Of a DNA stretch of 64,000 nucleotides, positions 1-8,751 are shown piece after piece. The position numbers and the translations under genes are program-made. The stretch covers positions 248,001 to 312,000 of the forward strand of contig NZ_FOPG01000001.1 in assembly GCF_900113435.1 (NCBI RefSeq), read 5' to 3'. The notes under the pieces were generated by a model that worked only from the letters and a program-made list of their open reading frames with translations, was not told where the DNA came from and did not search any database. The DNA comes from Sulfitobacter dubius (GTDB lineage Bacteria > Pseudomonadota > Alphaproteobacteria > Rhodobacterales > Rhodobacteraceae). Position 1 is the stretch's first letter; every line of letters begins with the position of its first letter.

Positions 1-816
1 CTCGCGGGTATTTCCATCGCCGGGCTGCTGATCGCGGGGGTTTTGCCCGCGCTGCTGCTGGCGGTGCTTTTTGTGGCCTATGTGGTGGGGCGGAGCCTTT
101 TGGACCCGAAGGTCGCGCCGCCTGATGTCTATGAGGAAATGTCGCTGCGTGAGCGTTGGACCCCCTTCGTGATCTATGTGCTGCCGCTGTCGGTACTTTT
201 TGCTGTGGTCATCGGCTCGCTTCTGGCGGGGATCGCCACGCCTACGGAAAGCGCCGCCCTTGGCAGCATCACCGCCGTGATCATCGGAGCGGCCTATCGC
301 GCGCTGAGTTGGGAGAAGATGGGCCGCGCGCTGATGGAGACGCTGAAGCTGTCGGTGATGATCCTGTTCATCATTGCGGCCAGCCAGACCTTTGCGCAGG
401 TGCTGTCCTTTTCGGGGGCGACCAATGGGCTGATCAACGCGATCAACGCGGTCGATCCGACGCCGCTGATGGTGCTCTTGGGGATGATCGCGATCCTGCT
501 GTTTCTGGGGTGTTTCATTGATCAGGTGTCGATGCTGATGGTCACCGTGCCGGTTTTCGTGCCTCTGGCGGGTGCGATGGAGATTAACGAACTGACCCTT
601 GGCGTCGTTTATCTGCTGACCATGGAGATCGGTTTGCTGACCCCGCCCTTCGGTCTGCTGCTGTTTGTCATGCGCGGGGTCGCCCCGCCGGAAATTCGCA
701 TGCCGCAGATCTATGCCTCGGTGATGCCGTTCTTGCTGATCAAGCTATTTGTCTTGGCGCTGATCGTTTGGCTGCCCCAGATCGCGACATGGCTGCCCAG
801 CCTAATGGGCCGGTAA
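1..816 (+). CDS. TRAP transporter large permease (DctM family), 5' end cut by window
   Basis: The reading frame is open from base 1, so the start lies outside the window and 271 C-terminal residues are visible. They form a series of hydrophobic membrane segments. Near the C-terminus the motif LLTPPFGLLLFVMRG is the hallmark of the DctM large subunit of tripartite ATP-independent periplasmic transporters, which move organic acids using an ion gradient and a periplasmic binding protein. The next gene is a malonyl-CoA synthetase-like ligase, so malonate or a related dicarboxylate is a plausible substrate. That is an inference from context: the binding protein is off-window. A strong hairpin follows the stop. 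Confidence 0.9.
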   Translation, partial: LAGISIAGLLIAGVLPALLLAVLFVAYVVGRSLLDPKVAPPDVYEEMSLRERWTPFVIYVLPLSVLFAVVIGSLLAGIATPTESAALGSITAVIIGAAYRALSWEKMGRALMETLKLSVMILFIIAASQTFAQVLSFSGATNGLINAINAVDPTPLMVLLGMIAILLFLGCFIDQVSMLMVTVPVFVPLAGAMEINELTLGVVYLLTMEIGLLTPPFGLLLFVMRGVAPPEIRMPQIYASVMPFLLIKLFVLALIVWLPQIATWLPSLMGR

Positions 817-824
817 AGACTAAA

Positions 825-850
825 AGGGCGGCGCGGATCAGCGCCGCCCT
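825..850 (+). terminator. Hairpin after the TRAP permease gene
   Basis: A perfect 10-bp inverted repeat (AGGGCGGCGC / GCGCCGCCCT) with a 6-base loop starts 9 bases after the permease stop. There is no long U tract on the plus strand. It is probably the 3' end structure of the transporter transcript, which would separate it from the ligase gene. Confidence 0.6.
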
Positions 851-915
851 ACAAGTTATTGCCATAATTCGACATTTGCCTGCACCATGCCCTCTGCAGG
901 GGCTTGGGTCCGCTT

Positions 916-934
916 GCATTACCTTGCGTAATGC
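916..934. promoter_or_regulatory. Inverted repeat in front of the malonyl-CoA synthetase gene
   Basis: GCATTAC and GTAATGC form a perfect 7-bp inverted repeat separated by CTTGC, about 60 bases upstream of the ligase start. Size and position suit a dimeric regulator site. No regulator gene for it is in the window. Confidence 0.35.
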
Positions 935-995
935 GTTTGTAATCCCGCGCGGGGGCAGTCTGCTTTCCCACCCCTAACACGCGAGGAGCACCGTG

Positions 996-2513
996 ATGGC
1001 AAACCCCCTTTATGACACCCTGTTTGGCCGTCACGCTGGCAAGACGACAGCCTTTCTGCATCTCGAAGGCGGGGTGACATTGACCCATGCGGGGTTTCTG
1101 GGCCGTGCCGCGCGTTTCGCCCATGTATTGACCGGGCTGGGGCTGAAGCCCGGTGACCGGCTGGCGGTGCAGATCGATAAATCCGCCGATGCGCTGGCGC
1201 TCTATGCCGCTTGCGTGCAGGCCGGGGTGATCTTTTTGCCGCTCAACACCGCCTATACCGCAGACGAAGTGCGCTATTTCGTGACCGACAGCGGGGCGGC
1301 GGCCTTTGTCTGCCAGCCCGCGCGCCGAAATGAGATGGCCCCGGTGGCCAAGGCCGCAGGCTGTCAGCTTGAGACCTTGGGCACGGAGAACGATGGCAGC
1401 TTTGCGGATCGCGCCACCTCGGCTTCCGATAAATTCGAGACCGTCGCGCGGGGGGCAGATGACCTTGCGGCCTTCCTCTATACTTCCGGCACCACGGGGC
1501 GCTCTAAGGGCGCGATGCTGACGCAGGCGAACCTTTTGTCGAACGCGCAGACGCTGGCTGATCTGTGGCGCTTCACCGCGCGGGACGTGTTGCTTCATGC
1601 GCTGCCGATCTTTCACACCCATGGTCTGTTTGTAGCGACGAATGTGACGCTGGTGGCGGGGGGCGCGATGATCTTTATGCCCAAGCTCGACATCGACCGG
1701 CTGATCGACCGGATGCCCCACGCAACCGCGATGATGGGCGTGCCGACCTTCTATACCCGGCTTTTGGATGACGCACGCTTTACCAGTGAAACTGCAGCGA
1801 ACATGCGGCTGTTCATCTCGGGGTCGGCGCCGCTTTTGGCCGAAACCCATGTCGATTTCGAAACCCGGACCGGCCACCGTATCCTAGAGCGTTACGGCAT
1901 GACCGAGACCAATATGAACACCTCAAACCCCTATGAAGGCGAGCGCCGCGCAGGGACGGTGGGCCTGCCGCTGCCCGATGTGGAGTTGAAGATCACCGAC
2001 CCCAAGACCGGCGCGATACTCCCGGACGGAGAGATCGGCAGCATTGAGGTACGCGGCCCGAATGTCTTTAAAGGCTATTGGCAGATGCCCGAAAAGACCG
2101 CGCAAGAATTGCGTGAAGACGGGTTCTTTATCACCGGCGATCTGGGGCGGCGCGATGCGGATGGCTACGTCACCATCGTGGGCCGCGACAAAGACCTGAT
2201 CATCTCGGGCGGCTACAACATTTACCCAAAGGAAGTCGAACTGCTGCTCGATGACCAACCCGGCGTGCTGGAAAGCGCGGTGATCGGCGTGCCGCATCCC
2301 GATTTTGGGGAGACTGTGGTGGCGCTGCTGGTGGCGCGCAAGAATGCAGAGTTGGACCTTGATCAGATTACCGCAGATATGGCCGCATCGCTGGCCAAAT
2401 TCAAGCAGCCGCGCAAGCTGATCGTGCTGCCGGAACTGCCACGCAACACCATGGGCAAGGTGCAAAAGAACGTGCTGCGCGACACCTACCGGGACTTGTT
2501 TCACACAAGTTAA
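996..2513 (+). CDS. matB: Malonyl-CoA synthetase-like acyl-CoA ligase
   Basis: A 505-residue member of the ANL adenylate-forming family. It has the P-loop-like signature YTSGTTGRSKGAML, the ERYGMTET motif, the hinge DLGRRDADGYVTIVGRDKD, and the C-terminal catalytic lysine context NTMGKVQK. The N-terminal MANPLYDTLF is typical of MatB, which activates malonate with ATP and CoA to malonyl-CoA. The ATG at 996 is chosen over GTG at 993 because GAGGAG at 983-988 is 7 bases upstream of it. The TRAP permease upstream fits dicarboxylate uptake followed by activation. Another short-chain acid cannot be excluded as substrate. Confidence 0.83.
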   Translation: MANPLYDTLFGRHAGKTTAFLHLEGGVTLTHAGFLGRAARFAHVLTGLGLKPGDRLAVQIDKSADALALYAACVQAGVIFLPLNTAYTADEVRYFVTDSGAAAFVCQPARRNEMAPVAKAAGCQLETLGTENDGSFADRATSASDKFETVARGADDLAAFLYTSGTTGRSKGAMLTQANLLSNAQTLADLWRFTARDVLLHALPIFHTHGLFVATNVTLVAGGAMIFMPKLDIDRLIDRMPHATAMMGVPTFYTRLLDDARFTSETAANMRLFISGSAPLLAETHVDFETRTGHRILERYGMTETNMNTSNPYEGERRAGTVGLPLPDVELKITDPKTGAILPDGEIGSIEVRGPNVFKGYWQMPEKTAQELREDGFFITGDLGRRDADGYVTIVGRDKDLIISGGYNIYPKEVELLLDDQPGVLESAVIGVPHPDFGETVVALLVARKNAELDLDQITADMAASLAKFKQPRKLIVLPELPRNTMGKVQKNVLRDTYRDLFHTS

Positions 2514-2711
2514 GGGGCTTGGGCGGGCAGGGGGCTGTCCCCCACACCGCGATTTGTCCTGCGCGAAATCTTCACCCGCATGACCGCCACGGGTCTGCCT
2601 TGGCCGCGTAACCTGCGACAAACTGGCGTTTAATGCCCGGTTTCGCTTGAGGTATCGGGAAAATTTCTACAGAACGTGGTGACCTTTTAGTCCGCCAGAT
2701 CAGGAGTTCGC

Positions 2712-5570
2712 GTGTCCCTCTTCCTTATCGTTGCCTTGCCCTTCTTGGGCGCATTGTTACCCGGACTGATGAATTCCGCAGGGCGTCAAGCCTGCGCCGG
2801 GGTGACCTTTATGGTGACCCTCGTGGCGCTGGTGGGCTTGCTCACGCATCTGCCTGCCGTGCTGGCGGGTGAATTGGTCACCGCGCGGGTTGACTGGATC
2901 CCGCAGCTTGGCCTGAACCTGACCTTGATGCTCGACAGTTTGGGCTTTTTCTTTGCCTGTCTGATCCTTGGCATCGGTCTGTTGATTATCGCCTATGCGC
3001 GGTCTTACCTGTCACGCGACGATCATATGGGTGAGTTTTTCACCTATCTGCTGCTGTTCCAAGGCGCGATGGTCGGTATCGTCCTCAGCGATAACGTACT
3101 GATCTTGCTGATCTTCTGGGAGCTGACCTCGCTGTCGTCCTTCCTGCTGATCGGCTATTGGAAACATCTGCCCGAAGGCCGCCAAGGCGCGCGCATGGCG
3201 CTGACCGTGACCGGCATGGGCGGGCTGGCGATGATTGGTGGCATGCTCCTGCTGGGTCAAATCGTCGGCAGCTATGACCTGAGCGTGATCTTGGAAAACC
3301 GCGAACTGATCCAAGCCTCGCCGCTCTATCTGCCTGCGCTGATCTTGATTCTCTTGGGCTGTTTTACCAAATCCGCGCAGTTCCCGTTCCACTTCTGGTT
3401 GCCCCACGCCATGGCAGCGCCAACGCCGGTCTCGGCCTATCTGCACTCCGCCACGATGGTAAAGGCGGGGATTTTCCTGATGGCGCGGATGTGGCCGGTG
3501 CTGTCTGGCACGCCCGAATGGTTCGTCATCGTCACCACAGCGGGTCTGATCACCATGGTGCTGGGCGCGGTGATCGCGCTGTTCAAACATGACCTGAAGG
3601 CGCTGCTGGCCTTTTCGACCGTTAGCCACCTTGGTCTGATCACCATGCTTTTGGGCACTGGCACGGCCTTTGGCGCGATGGCGGCAGTGTTTCACATCCT
3701 GAACCACGCGACCTTTAAGGCCGCGCTCTTTATGTCGGCGGGGATTGTGGATCACGCGGTGCATACCCGTGACATTCGGCGCTTAGGTGGGTTGCGGCAT
3801 CTGATGCCGGTGACCTTTGTCATCGCCACGCTCGCGGCGCTGTCGATGGCGGGGATCCCGCTGCTCAACGGCTTCCTGTCGAAAGAGATGATGCTGGAGG
3901 AAACCCTGCACACGACGCTCTTTGACATGCCGTGGCTGGTGCCGGGGCTTGCGACCTTTGGCGCGCTCTTCTCGGCGGCCTATAGTTTCCGTCTGATCGG
4001 CCATACCTTCCTTGGCAAAGAACGTGACGACTATCCCGATCATCCGCATGATCCCCAACCCGGCCTGTGGCTGCCGCCTGCGCTGTTGATCATTCCCGTT
4101 GTGGTGATCGGCCTTGCACCTTTCCTCGCTGAGCCTTTTGTGAAGCTGGTGACGACTTCGGTCCTTGGCGGCGCGGCCGAGATGCCCTCGGCGCATTTCA
4201 AAATCTGGCACGGGCTGGGTCCGGCGCTTTATATGTCGATCATCGCCGTTGTCGGTGGCCTGATCCTGTTTGCGCTTTTCACCCCGCTGCTGCGTGTTTG
4301 GGAGGCCACGCCCCGGCCCGAGGCCAAGTCGATCTTTGACCGCATCATCGCGGCCTTTGTCGGCCTGTCGCAGGCGATTTCGCTGCGTCTGCACAACGGG
4401 GCGTTCTCGCGCTATGCCGCGATTATGGCGGTAACTGTGGTTGTGGTGGGCTATTACGCTTGGGCCACCGGCACCGTCGGGGCCGCGACCCGTGCGTTGC
4501 AGCCGACCAACGCGGTGCAGATCGCGGGCTGGTTGATGCTGGTGGCGGCGGCCTGCGGCTTGGTGTTCTTGCACCGCAACCGCCTGTTGTCGCTGATCCT
4601 GATCGGCATCGTGGGGCTGATCGTCTCGGCCGGTTTCGTCTTTTTCAGCGCGCCCGACTTGGCGATGACCCAGTTGACGGTTGAGGTGGTGACAATCATC
4701 CTGCTGCTGCTGGCGCTGAACTTCCTGCCCAACCGCACACCGATCGAAAGCAGCGTTTTGCGCCGCAGCCGCGATGTGGTGGTGTCCGTCGGTGCTGGTC
4801 TGGCGACCATGGCGCTGTCTTACCACTATCTGCTGCGCGACACTGTCGCGCCGAGCATTTCTGAATTCCACCTCGCCAACGCCTACAAGGGCGGCGGCGG
4901 CACCAATGTGGTGAACGTGATCCTCGTCGATTTCCGGGGCTTTGACACCTATGGCGAGATCATCGTGCTGGGCATCGCGGCGCTGCTGATCTACGCGCTG
5001 ACCGAAACGCTGCTGTCCGGCCCAGTCCGCGCACGCCTGCTCAACCGCAAGCCGGACCAGCCGCGGGCAGGGGACCGGCACCCGATGATGATGGTGGTCA
5101 TGACCCGCGTCATCATGCCGGTGGTGCTGATGGTGGGCTTCTACATCTTCCTGCGTGGCCATAACGAGCCGGGCGGCGGCTTCATCGCCGGGCTGATCGT
5201 GTCGATCGCGGTGGTGATGCAATACATGGCCAGCGGCTTTGCATGGGCATCGGCGCGGCTGCGCTATCCCTATCACGGGATCATCGGCACCGGTGTGTTG
5301 ATCGCGGGGCTGACGGGCATTGGCTCGTGGTTCTTTAACAAACCCTTCCTGACCTCGGATTTTACCTATGTGCGCATCCCGCCTTTCTACAAATTTGAAT
5401 TGGCCACGGCGGCGCTCTTTGACCTTGGGGTGTTCCTTGCGGTCGTTGGTGCGGTGATGTTGACGCTGGAAAGCTTCTCGCGGCTTGCGCGCCGCGCCCA
5501 TGTGCCCGAGGCGGATCACCCGATGGACATCGACCCATCGCGCGAAGACAACACCAAGGCGGAGGCATAA
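2712..5570 (+). CDS. mrpA: Mrp/Pha antiporter subunit A fused to subunit B
   Basis: 952 residues, GTG start with CAGGAG at 2701-2706. The first roughly 600 residues form a NuoL/MrpA-type multi-spanning antiporter module (FWELTSLSSFLLIGYWKH, then HFWLPHAMAAPTPVSAYLHS). A DUF4040-like MrpA tail follows, and from about residue 790 there is a complete MrpB-type domain (VGFYIFLRGHNEPGGGF). An A-B fusion is characteristic of group 2 (six-gene) Mrp operons such as pha of Sinorhizobium. The complex exports Na+ or K+ in exchange for protons across the inner membrane and supports pH and salt tolerance. It leads a tight operon with mrpCDEFG. Confidence 0.95.
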   Translation: MSLFLIVALPFLGALLPGLMNSAGRQACAGVTFMVTLVALVGLLTHLPAVLAGELVTARVDWIPQLGLNLTLMLDSLGFFFACLILGIGLLIIAYARSYLSRDDHMGEFFTYLLLFQGAMVGIVLSDNVLILLIFWELTSLSSFLLIGYWKHLPEGRQGARMALTVTGMGGLAMIGGMLLLGQIVGSYDLSVILENRELIQASPLYLPALILILLGCFTKSAQFPFHFWLPHAMAAPTPVSAYLHSATMVKAGIFLMARMWPVLSGTPEWFVIVTTAGLITMVLGAVIALFKHDLKALLAFSTVSHLGLITMLLGTGTAFGAMAAVFHILNHATFKAALFMSAGIVDHAVHTRDIRRLGGLRHLMPVTFVIATLAALSMAGIPLLNGFLSKEMMLEETLHTTLFDMPWLVPGLATFGALFSAAYSFRLIGHTFLGKERDDYPDHPHDPQPGLWLPPALLIIPVVVIGLAPFLAEPFVKLVTTSVLGGAAEMPSAHFKIWHGLGPALYMSIIAVVGGLILFALFTPLLRVWEATPRPEAKSIFDRIIAAFVGLSQAISLRLHNGAFSRYAAIMAVTVVVVGYYAWATGTVGAATRALQPTNAVQIAGWLMLVAAACGLVFLHRNRLLSLILIGIVGLIVSAGFVFFSAPDLAMTQLTVEVVTIILLLLALNFLPNRTPIESSVLRRSRDVVVSVGAGLATMALSYHYLLRDTVAPSISEFHLANAYKGGGGTNVVNVILVDFRGFDTYGEIIVLGIAALLIYALTETLLSGPVRARLLNRKPDQPRAGDRHPMMMVVMTRVIMPVVLMVGFYIFLRGHNEPGGGFIAGLIVSIAVVMQYMASGFAWASARLRYPYHGIIGTGVLIAGLTGIGSWFFNKPFLTSDFTYVRIPPFYKFELATAALFDLGVFLAVVGAVMLTLESFSRLARRAHVPEADHPMDIDPSREDNTKAEA

Positions 5571-5571
5571 A

Positions 5572-5913
5572 ATGGAATTTCTCGTCGCTTCTGCCATCGG
5601 CATCCTGACGGCCTCTGGCCTGTATTTGGTGCTGCGTTTGCGGACTTTCCCCGTGATCATGGGCACCTCGCTGCTGACCTATGCGGTGAACGTGTTTCTC
5701 TTTGCATCGGGCCGTCTGACCGTAGGCGCGCCGCCGATCCTGACCGATGCTGCGCGCTACACCGATCCGTTGCCGCAGGCCTTGGTGCTGACGGCCATCG
5801 TTATTTCATTCGGCATGACCGCTGTGGTCGTCATGATCGCACTTGGTGCGTATTTGGGGGGCAATGACGATCACGTCGACGATCCCAGCACCGAGGCGGA
5901 GGAGCGCACATGA
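5572..5913 (+). CDS. mrpC: Mrp antiporter subunit C
   Basis: 113 residues with three hydrophobic segments, NuoK-like (VIMGTSLLTYAVNVFLFA; DPLPQALVLTAIVISF). The DPLPQALVLTAIVI stretch is the classical MrpC/NuoK signature. The ATG at 5572 lies one base after the mrpA stop. The stop codon overlaps the mrpD start, so translation is probably coupled. It is an inner-membrane subunit of the same complex. Confidence 0.95.
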   Translation: MEFLVASAIGILTASGLYLVLRLRTFPVIMGTSLLTYAVNVFLFASGRLTVGAPPILTDAARYTDPLPQALVLTAIVISFGMTAVVVMIALGAYLGGNDDHVDDPSTEAEERT

Positions 5914-7454
5914 CCCATTGGCTGATCCTTCCTATCGTGCTGCCCGCCTTTCTGGCACCGTTCATCGTGTTGGCGGCGCGGTATCACATCACCATCCAGC
6001 GGGTACTGTCGCTGTTTGGGGCGCTGGCGCTGGTCGTCGTCGGGCTTGGCCTCTCGGTCGAGGCATCTGACGGCACGGTGATGCTTTATCAACTCAGCGA
6101 TTGGGCAGCACCCTTTGGCATCGTGCTGGTGGGCGACCGCCTGTCGACGCTGATGGTTACCCTGACCGCAGTGCTGGCGCTGTTCGTGCTGCTTTACGTT
6201 ATCGGGTCGAAATGGGACGAACGCGGGCGGCATTTCCATGCGCTGTTTCAGTTCCAGTTGATGGGCATCATGGGCGCTTTCCTGACGGGCGACCTTTTCA
6301 ACCTTTTCGTGTTTTTCGAAGTGCTGCTGATCGCTTCCTACGGGTTGATGATCCACGCCGGCGGTACGCCGCGTCTGCGGGCGGGGGTGCAATATGTGCT
6401 CTATAACCTCTTGGGCTCGACGCTGTTTCTCTTTGCGCTCGGGGCGATCTATGCCGAGACGGGGACGCTCAACATGGCCGATCTGGCGCAGCGGGTGGCC
6501 TTGATCGATGCAGGAGCGACCGTGGGTATCCGCATCGCAGCGGTGCTGCTCTTGATGGTATTCGCGGTCAAAGCCGCCGTGGTGCCGCTGCACTTCTGGC
6601 TGCCGTCGAGCTATGCCGAAGCGCCCGGCCCGGTGGCGGCGCTTTTCGCCATCATGACCAAAGTCGGCGCCTATGCGATCATCCGCGTCTATACGCTGAT
6701 CTTCCCGCCCGAACTGGCCGCCACGGCGGACCTGCACACCATATGGCTGCTGCCTGCCGCGCTGCTGTCGCTGGCGCTTGGCATGATCGGGGTGCTCGCG
6801 GCCAAGCAGTTGGACCGTATGGTGGCGTTTTCCGTCATCGGGTCGATGGGCATGGTGATGATCTCAATCGCGCTGTTCACGCCCGAGGGGATCGCGGCAG
6901 CCCTTTACTATATCGTGCATTCGACATTGGCCGCGGGCGCGCTGTTCCTGATCGCCGATCTGGCGCGGGCAGGGCGGGACAACCTTGATCTGACGGCACA
7001 ACCGCAGGTGGCGGGGGCCAAGCTGACCTCGGCCCTGTTCTTTGTCGCGGCCATCGCCATGGTCGGCGTGCCGCCGCTTTCGGGCTTTGTCGGTAAGCTG
7101 CTGATCATGGACGCCGCCACGCAGAGCGGGCTTTGGGTCTGGATCTGGGCCGTGATCTTGGGCGCGAGCCTTTTGAGCCTCGTCGGTTTTGGCCGCGCGG
7201 GCAGCGTCGTCTTTTGGAAGTCCCGTAGCGTCGCGCCCGAAGAGGGGGCCACCCCAGCCGAGGCGCCATCTGCGCTGAGCTATGTCGCGGTCGGCGGGCT
7301 GTTGGCCCTTCTGGTGGCGCATACGCTGATGGCGGGCCCGGCCACGCAATATGCCATGGCGATTTCAAATCAATTGTTCGGCCCAGAGCGTTACCTGACC
7401 ACCGTGTTGGAGACCCCCGGCAAGTTGTCGGACGGCAAAGAGGAGGCCCATTGA
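5910..7454 (+). CDS. mrpD: Mrp antiporter subunit D
   Basis: 514 residues, NuoM/N-like, about fourteen hydrophobic segments. Key motifs are FNLFVFFEVLLIASYGLM with the conserved Glu, and VPLHFWLPSSYAEAPGPVAA. It is a proton-channel-type subunit homologous to complex I antiporter subunits. The ATG overlaps the mrpC stop (ATGA), and the next gene starts one base after its stop, typical of one co-translated unit. Confidence 0.95.
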   Translation: MTHWLILPIVLPAFLAPFIVLAARYHITIQRVLSLFGALALVVVGLGLSVEASDGTVMLYQLSDWAAPFGIVLVGDRLSTLMVTLTAVLALFVLLYVIGSKWDERGRHFHALFQFQLMGIMGAFLTGDLFNLFVFFEVLLIASYGLMIHAGGTPRLRAGVQYVLYNLLGSTLFLFALGAIYAETGTLNMADLAQRVALIDAGATVGIRIAAVLLLMVFAVKAAVVPLHFWLPSSYAEAPGPVAALFAIMTKVGAYAIIRVYTLIFPPELAATADLHTIWLLPAALLSLALGMIGVLAAKQLDRMVAFSVIGSMGMVMISIALFTPEGIAAALYYIVHSTLAAGALFLIADLARAGRDNLDLTAQPQVAGAKLTSALFFVAAIAMVGVPPLSGFVGKLLIMDAATQSGLWVWIWAVILGASLLSLVGFGRAGSVVFWKSRSVAPEEGATPAEAPSALSYVAVGGLLALLVAHTLMAGPATQYAMAISNQLFGPERYLTTVLETPGKLSDGKEEAH

Positions 7455-7455
7455 C

Positions 7456-7956
7456 ATGATGCGACCTATCCGTTGGCTTTTGCCGCATCCGTTTCTGACC
7501 CTGCTGCTGACTGTCGTCTGGATTCTGCTGCAAAATGAATTCAGCGCTGGCATGGCGGTCTTTGGCCTGATCCTTGGGATCGTGATTCCGGTTCTGACCG
7601 CGCGTTGGTGGACCGACCGGCCTCACCGCATCCGCCCGATGCGCATGATCGCCTATGTGGCGCTGGTTCTGTGGGACATCATCATCGCCAATATCCAAGT
7701 GGCATGGATCATCTTGACCAAATCCAACGCCAGCATGTCGCCCGCTTGGGTTGTTGTGCCGCTTGACCTCAAAGAGCCGGAAGCCATCAGCATCCTAGCA
7801 GGGACCATCACACTGACCCCCGGCACCGTGTCGGCGGATCTGTCAGCCAACGGCCGCTACCTGCTGGTACACGCGCTTGACGCCACCGACCCCGATGCGG
7901 TGCGCGATGACATCAAAGACCGCTATGAACGCCGCTTGAAGGAGATCTTCGTATGA
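7456..7956 (+). CDS. mrpE: Mrp antiporter subunit E
   Basis: 166 residues, MrpE family, with N-terminal hydrophobic segments and a hydrophilic C-terminal half containing the family pattern ITLTPGTVSADL and YLLVHALDA. AGGAGG at 7441-7446 provides the ribosome site. The position between D and F matches every Mrp operon. The last codons overlap mrpF by four bases. Confidence 0.95.
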   Translation: MMRPIRWLLPHPFLTLLLTVVWILLQNEFSAGMAVFGLILGIVIPVLTARWWTDRPHRIRPMRMIAYVALVLWDIIIANIQVAWIILTKSNASMSPAWVVVPLDLKEPEAISILAGTITLTPGTVSADLSANGRYLLVHALDATDPDAVRDDIKDRYERRLKEIFV

Positions 7957-8240
7957 CCCAAGCAAGTGATTTTCTGACCCTCACGCTTTACGGTGCGCTG
8001 ACGCTGGTCGCCATCGCCCAGTTCATGGCGATGATCCGGCTGTGGATCGGCCCCGGCACCGGGGACCGCATTCTGGCGCTGGACACGATGTTCATCAACG
8101 CCATCGGCATCATCGTGCTTCTGGGCATCCTGCAGGGCACGCAGATCTATTTCGAGGCGGCGCTGATCATCGCCATGCTGGGTTTCGTCTCGACCGTGGC
8201 CTATGCCCGGTTCGTCTTGCGCGGAGATATAATCGAATGA
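7953..8240 (+). CDS. mrpF: Mrp antiporter subunit F
   Basis: 95 residues, three membrane segments, with the conserved MIRLWIGPGTGDRILALDT stretch of MrpF/PhaF. The start overlaps the mrpE stop (ATGA) and the stop overlaps the mrpG start. It is a small inner-membrane subunit of the antiporter. Confidence 0.95.
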   Translation: MTQASDFLTLTLYGALTLVAIAQFMAMIRLWIGPGTGDRILALDTMFINAIGIIVLLGILQGTQIYFEAALIIAMLGFVSTVAYARFVLRGDIIE

Positions 8241-8632
8241 GCCTCGACATCATCGCCACCTATGCCGTCGCTGTGTTGCTGATTATCGGCAGTTTCTTTG
8301 TCGTCGTCGCCGGGATCGGCCTGCTCAAGCTGAACGACCCGATGACCCGGCTGCACGCGCCGACCAAGGCTGCCACATTAGGCATCGGCGCCTATCTATT
8401 GGCAGCAATGGTCAGTTCCTTCCTGTCGGGATCGGGATCGCTGCATGAGTTGCTGATCATGGCCTTTATCTTTGTCACCGCGCCCGTTTCGGCCAATTTT
8501 ATGGCCAAGGCGAATATCCACCGCCGGGACTGCCTGCCCAATCCGCCTGAATTGCCGGATGGGGATACTTGGGCCACGCTTAACGTGCCGGAAGAAGACC
8601 GCGAAATCGAAGAAGCACCGCCCAACGCTTGA
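8237..8632 (+). CDS. mrpG: Mrp antiporter subunit G
   Basis: 131 residues. Three membrane segments carry the MrpG signature GIGLLKLNDPMTRLHAPTKA, followed by an acidic cytoplasmic tail rich in Glu and Asp. It closes the operon, starting within the mrpF stop. The acidic tail after about residue 95 is longer than the minimal family core. With A to F this completes a full group 2 Mrp complex. Confidence 0.94.
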   Translation: MSLDIIATYAVAVLLIIGSFFVVVAGIGLLKLNDPMTRLHAPTKAATLGIGAYLLAAMVSSFLSGSGSLHELLIMAFIFVTAPVSANFMAKANIHRRDCLPNPPELPDGDTWATLNVPEEDREIEEAPPNA

Positions 8633-8751
8633 GCCCCAGCGGCAAGGGGCAGATTCATTTCAAACTGTTACGATGGTGGAAACCTTTTCCTGCCAGCATA
8701 GGTTAATGGGCGGCGTCGCCCAACCGAAGCTGACCGAAAGGAGCCCGCCAA

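Noticed and set aside
993-995. GTG start for matB three bases upstream of the ATG
   Set aside because: The Shine-Dalgarno GAGGAG is only 4 bases from this GTG but 7 from the ATG at 996.
3783-5666. 627-residue open frame on the minus strand inside mrpA
   Set aside because: It is a shadow of the high-GC mrpA coding frame: Arg/His/Gln-rich, low complexity, no domain, and mrpA itself is a clear homologue.
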